This document shows positions 5,613 through 7,625 of a stretch of 7,625 nucleotides of DNA, one piece after another; within the stretch, counting starts at the first letter, position 1, and every line of letters starts with the position of its first letter. Below the pieces are notes generated by a model, which searched no databases, was not told where the DNA came from, and saw only the letters and a list, made by a program, of their open reading frames with translations. Origin of the DNA: an uncultured Lachnospiraceae bacterium (lineage in GTDB: Bacteria; Bacillota_A; Clostridia; Lachnospirales; Lachnospiraceae); the NCBI GenBank assembly GCA_910585855.1, contig CAJUGZ010000216.1:1-7625 (forward strand), in the 5' to 3' direction. The translations under genes were made by a program, and so were the position numbers.

Positions 5613-6353
5613 TTATTTTTCCAAAGAAAACATCATCACTCCTAAAACCACCATTCCCGCCGTTTCCGTTCGAAGAATCCGCCTTCCTAAACTAACTGCT
5701 TCTATACCGCTTTCTATCGCCATTGCCACTTCTTCTTTTTCAAATCCCCCTTCCGGTCCAATCAGCACACCAACCCGGCTGTTCTGCTGTATCCCTTCCA
5801 CCAGCTCTTTTGTCCGCTCTACCCCTTTCTCTGCACACTCATAGGGAATCATTTTACACTCAAATTCCTTTATAAAATAACAGACCTCTTCTAAATCCAT
5901 AACAGGCAGAACTTTTGGTATAACCGTTCTTCCCGACTGCTTTGCTGCACTCTCGGCAATACTGTTCCACCGCTTTAATCTGCTCTGTTCCTTTTTCTCA
6001 TCTAACTTTACCACTACCCGATTTGTCTGCATCGGCACAATCGCATATACGCCAAGTTCCACTGCCTTTTGGATAATAAACTCCATTTTATCTCCCTTTG
6101 GTATCCCCTGAAAAAGATAAATCTGTGCCGGAAGTTCAGCAAAGGATTCCTCTACCGACAAAATCTCTGTTTCAATTCGATCCGATTCTATTTTCATAAT
6201 CCGGCAAAGCCTTACCCGATTCGAACCGTCACTAATCTGAATCTGTTCTCCTACTCTCATCCGAAGTACATTTCGTATATGATTGACATCTGTACCCTGA
6301 ATCCAAACCCGATCCTCTTCTACCTGACTGCGATCTACAAAAAAATGCTGCAT
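5613..6353 (-). CDS. rsmE: 16S rRNA (uracil-1498-N3)-methyltransferase RsmE
   Basis: RsmE methylates N3 of U1498 in 16S rRNA of the small ribosomal subunit using S-adenosylmethionine. The 246 residues match the family's usual length of about 245. An N-terminal PUA-like domain (about 1-70, with HIRNVLRMRVGE at 25-36) is followed by a SPOUT methyltransferase domain. KGDKMEFIIQKAVELG (86-101) and ESAAKQSGR (134-142) are family motifs. The trefoil-knot SAM site is formed by GPEGGF (199-204) and LGRRILRTETA (222-232). The ATG has a GGAAGGA ribosome binding site eight bases upstream and lies 24 bp after the prmA stop. The pairing prmA-rsmE is widespread in Firmicutes, often after dnaJ, which is not seen here. 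Confidence 0.95.
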   Translation of the reverse strand: MQHFFVDRSQVEEDRVWIQGTDVNHIRNVLRMRVGEQIQISDGSNRVRLCRIMKIESDRIETEILSVEESFAELPAQIYLFQGIPKGDKMEFIIQKAVELGVYAIVPMQTNRVVVKLDEKKEQSRLKRWNSIAESAAKQSGRTVIPKVLPVMDLEEVCYFIKEFECKMIPYECAEKGVERTKELVEGIQQNSRVGVLIGPEGGFEKEEVAMAIESGIEAVSLGRRILRTETAGMVVLGVMMFSLEK

Positions 6354-6377
6354 TTTTCTTATCCTTCCTTTTGACTT

Positions 6378-7337
6378 TTACTCTTTCCGTCTGGCTGTGA
6401 TAGAAACCCATTCCCCCTGAAACGTAGTTTCTACCCGTTCAAACTCTGGGTTTCGATCCAAAGCTTCTTCCACCGCCTCCCGCTTACTATCCAAAATACC
6501 AGAAGTAATAAAATATCCGCCTTTTTTCATATGTTTTGCAATCCCCTTCTGCAAAAGTAAAATAATATCCGCCAAAATATTAGCTACTACAATATCATAT
6601 TTTTCAAATCCAATCTCACTTTGCAGCTTTTCATCCTCAATAATATTTCCAATCCGAACCATAAACTGCTCAGCAGAAATCTTATTTGCCTGCATATTTT
6701 CTCTGGCGGCTGTAATCGCATTGGGATCTAAATCTGTACCCACTGCATGACCCGCTCCCAATTTCAATCCCACAATCGAAAGGATTCCGCTTCCTGTCCC
6801 CACATCTAAAAGTTCTGCTCCCCGAAAAATATACTTTTTTAACTGCAGAATACAAAGCTGTGTTGTTTCATGCATACCCGTTCCAAATGCCGTACCGGGA
6901 TCAATCTGAATCAGCAGCTTTCCTTGATCTTTCTTTGGAATTTCTTCCCAAGTCGGCTTAATCAAAATATCCCCTACCGTAAAAGGCTTAAAATACTGTT
7001 TCCAATTATTGATCCAATCTTTATCCTCTGTTTCAGATTCTAAAATTGTCCCCTCACCAACCTCTACAAAATCCCGCAGTTCCTCCAAACCATTTCTGAC
7101 CCTTTCTAACAATGCAGAACCTTCTGTCTGAGGTTCTAAATAAAAATGAATTTTTGCAAGCCCCTTATCTGCCGGAAGTTCCGGTAAAATATCTACAAAC
7201 ATCGCCATAGTATCCTGCTTTGAAAGAGGAACATTATCTTCAATCTCAATCCCTTCTATCCCCAGTTCCAACAACATATCACTAATCAAATCTTCCGCTG
7301 CCGTAGTTGTATTAATCGTAAATTTATTCCATTTCAT
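6378..7337 (-). CDS. prmA: Ribosomal protein L11 methyltransferase PrmA
   Basis: PrmA trimethylates lysines and the N-terminus of ribosomal protein L11 using S-adenosylmethionine. The 319-residue protein has the small N-terminal substrate-binding domain (about 1-55), the linker DWINNWKQYFKP (107-118), IDPGTAFGTGMHETT (145-159), the SAM-binding glycine motif LDVGTGSGILSI (177-188), the acidic end of the next strand TDLDP (201-205) and the active-site stretch VANILADII (251-259). The ATG at 7335-7337 was chosen because AGGAGG (7347-7352) lies nine bases upstream and homologues start with this MKW stretch; an in-frame GTG eight codons earlier would place the ribosome site within the coding region. 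It is the first gene of the operon prmA-rsmE-desulfurase-thiI. Usual hrcA-grpE-dnaK-dnaJ neighbours are absent upstream, where repeat copy C lies instead. Confidence 0.96.
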   Translation of the reverse strand: MKWNKFTINTTTAAEDLISDMLLELGIEGIEIEDNVPLSKQDTMAMFVDILPELPADKGLAKIHFYLEPQTEGSALLERVRNGLEELRDFVEVGEGTILESETEDKDWINNWKQYFKPFTVGDILIKPTWEEIPKKDQGKLLIQIDPGTAFGTGMHETTQLCILQLKKYIFRGAELLDVGTGSGILSIVGLKLGAGHAVGTDLDPNAITAARENMQANKISAEQFMVRIGNIIEDEKLQSEIGFEKYDIVVANILADIILLLQKGIAKHMKKGGYFITSGILDSKREAVEEALDRNPEFERVETTFQGEWVSITARRKE

Positions 7338-7392
7338 AATAATTCGCCTCCTATCAGCCACACCCTGTCTAGCTTAGATCGTCTAATTTCTT

Positions 7393-7422
7393 ATCTTACC
7401 ATAAACTCCCTTCTAACAGCAA
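7393..7422 (-). promoter_or_regulatory. Candidate promoter of the prmA operon
   Basis: On the minus strand TTGCTG (7417-7422) and TAAGAT (7393-7398) are 18 bp apart, with TGG immediately before the -10, giving an extended -10 form. It would start transcription about 50 bp before the prmA ATG. The -35 match is weak (three of six positions). The same AAAAGACTTGC context occurs beside copy A at 87-97. Confidence 0.4.
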
Positions 7423-7440
7423 GTCTTTTTCTATTTATCT

Positions 7441-7625
7441 TCAACAAGTCTTTTGGAATTGAAGAATGGAGGGAGGATGCCAAGAGGACGCCAGATTTGA
7501 AAACGGTGGGCAGCCTGCTGTTCCGGTTTCCAAAAAGCAAGAAGTTCTAAGACTTCTGCCTTTTCCTTCATCCAACCAGACAGACCGGGGCGCAATTCGC
7601 CCTCATAACAACCGAAACGAAACGG
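7441..7625 (+). repeat. Foldback repeat element, copy C (cut by window end)
   Basis: From GCCAGA at 7490 onward this matches copy A from 135 for about 130 bp, in the same orientation, with scattered substitutions and one single-base indel. CCGGGGCGCAATTCGCCC (7585-7602) is the conserved inner block. The central hairpin and right arm lie beyond the window. The leader is GAGGGAGGATGC (7469-7480), 11 of 12 with copy A, followed by a partial duplication (GGATGCCAAGA then GGACGCCAGA). Upstream CAACAAGTCTTTTGG matches the flank of copies A and B. Confidence 0.75.

Overview
The window looks like chromosomal sequence from a low-GC Gram-positive bacterium of the class Clostridia, probably Lachnospiraceae. 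This is inferred from AT-rich genes, strong AGGAGG ribosome binding sites, the housekeeping order prmA-rsmE-cysteine desulfurase-thiI, and mtaB close by. No virus, plasmid, transposase, CRISPR array or RNA gene is visible.

Layout, left to right. Positions 1-134 are non-coding, with a possible leftward promoter. Positions 111-475 and 694-1056 hold two copies (A and B) of a roughly 320-bp foldback repeat in opposite orientations, separated by about 217 bp of non-coding sequence. Next comes mtaB on the minus strand (1081-2442, GTG start). A short intergenic region follows with a degenerate copy of a second repeat family. Then comes a lone plus-strand gene (2731-2961) for a 76-residue HPr-like protein, with its own promoter, a possible cre-like operator and an intrinsic terminator. 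A well-formed copy of the second repeat (3050-3200) separates it from a four-gene minus-strand operon: prmA (start 7337), rsmE, a cysteine desulfurase, and thiI (end 3201). Gaps within the operon are only 24-37 bp. From about 7441 to the window end lies a third, truncated copy (C) of the first repeat.

The recognised genes mostly concern translation and RNA modification. PrmA methylates ribosomal protein L11, RsmE methylates 16S rRNA U1498, the desulfurase plus ThiI make 4-thiouridine at tRNA position 8, and MtaB makes ms2t6A at tRNA position 37. The HPr-like protein keeps the regulatory serine region but has lost the phosphocarrier histidine, so it is more likely a regulator than a PTS component.

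The least explained part is the repeats. In each foldback copy the two terminal arms are perfectly identical to each other, yet they differ between copies, and a central hairpin carries a compensatory base-pair change. A 12-bp leader (GAGGGAGGACGC) sits at the edge of two otherwise different repeat families. Together these suggest a family of structured, mobile or transcribed elements whose function cannot be told from sequence alone.
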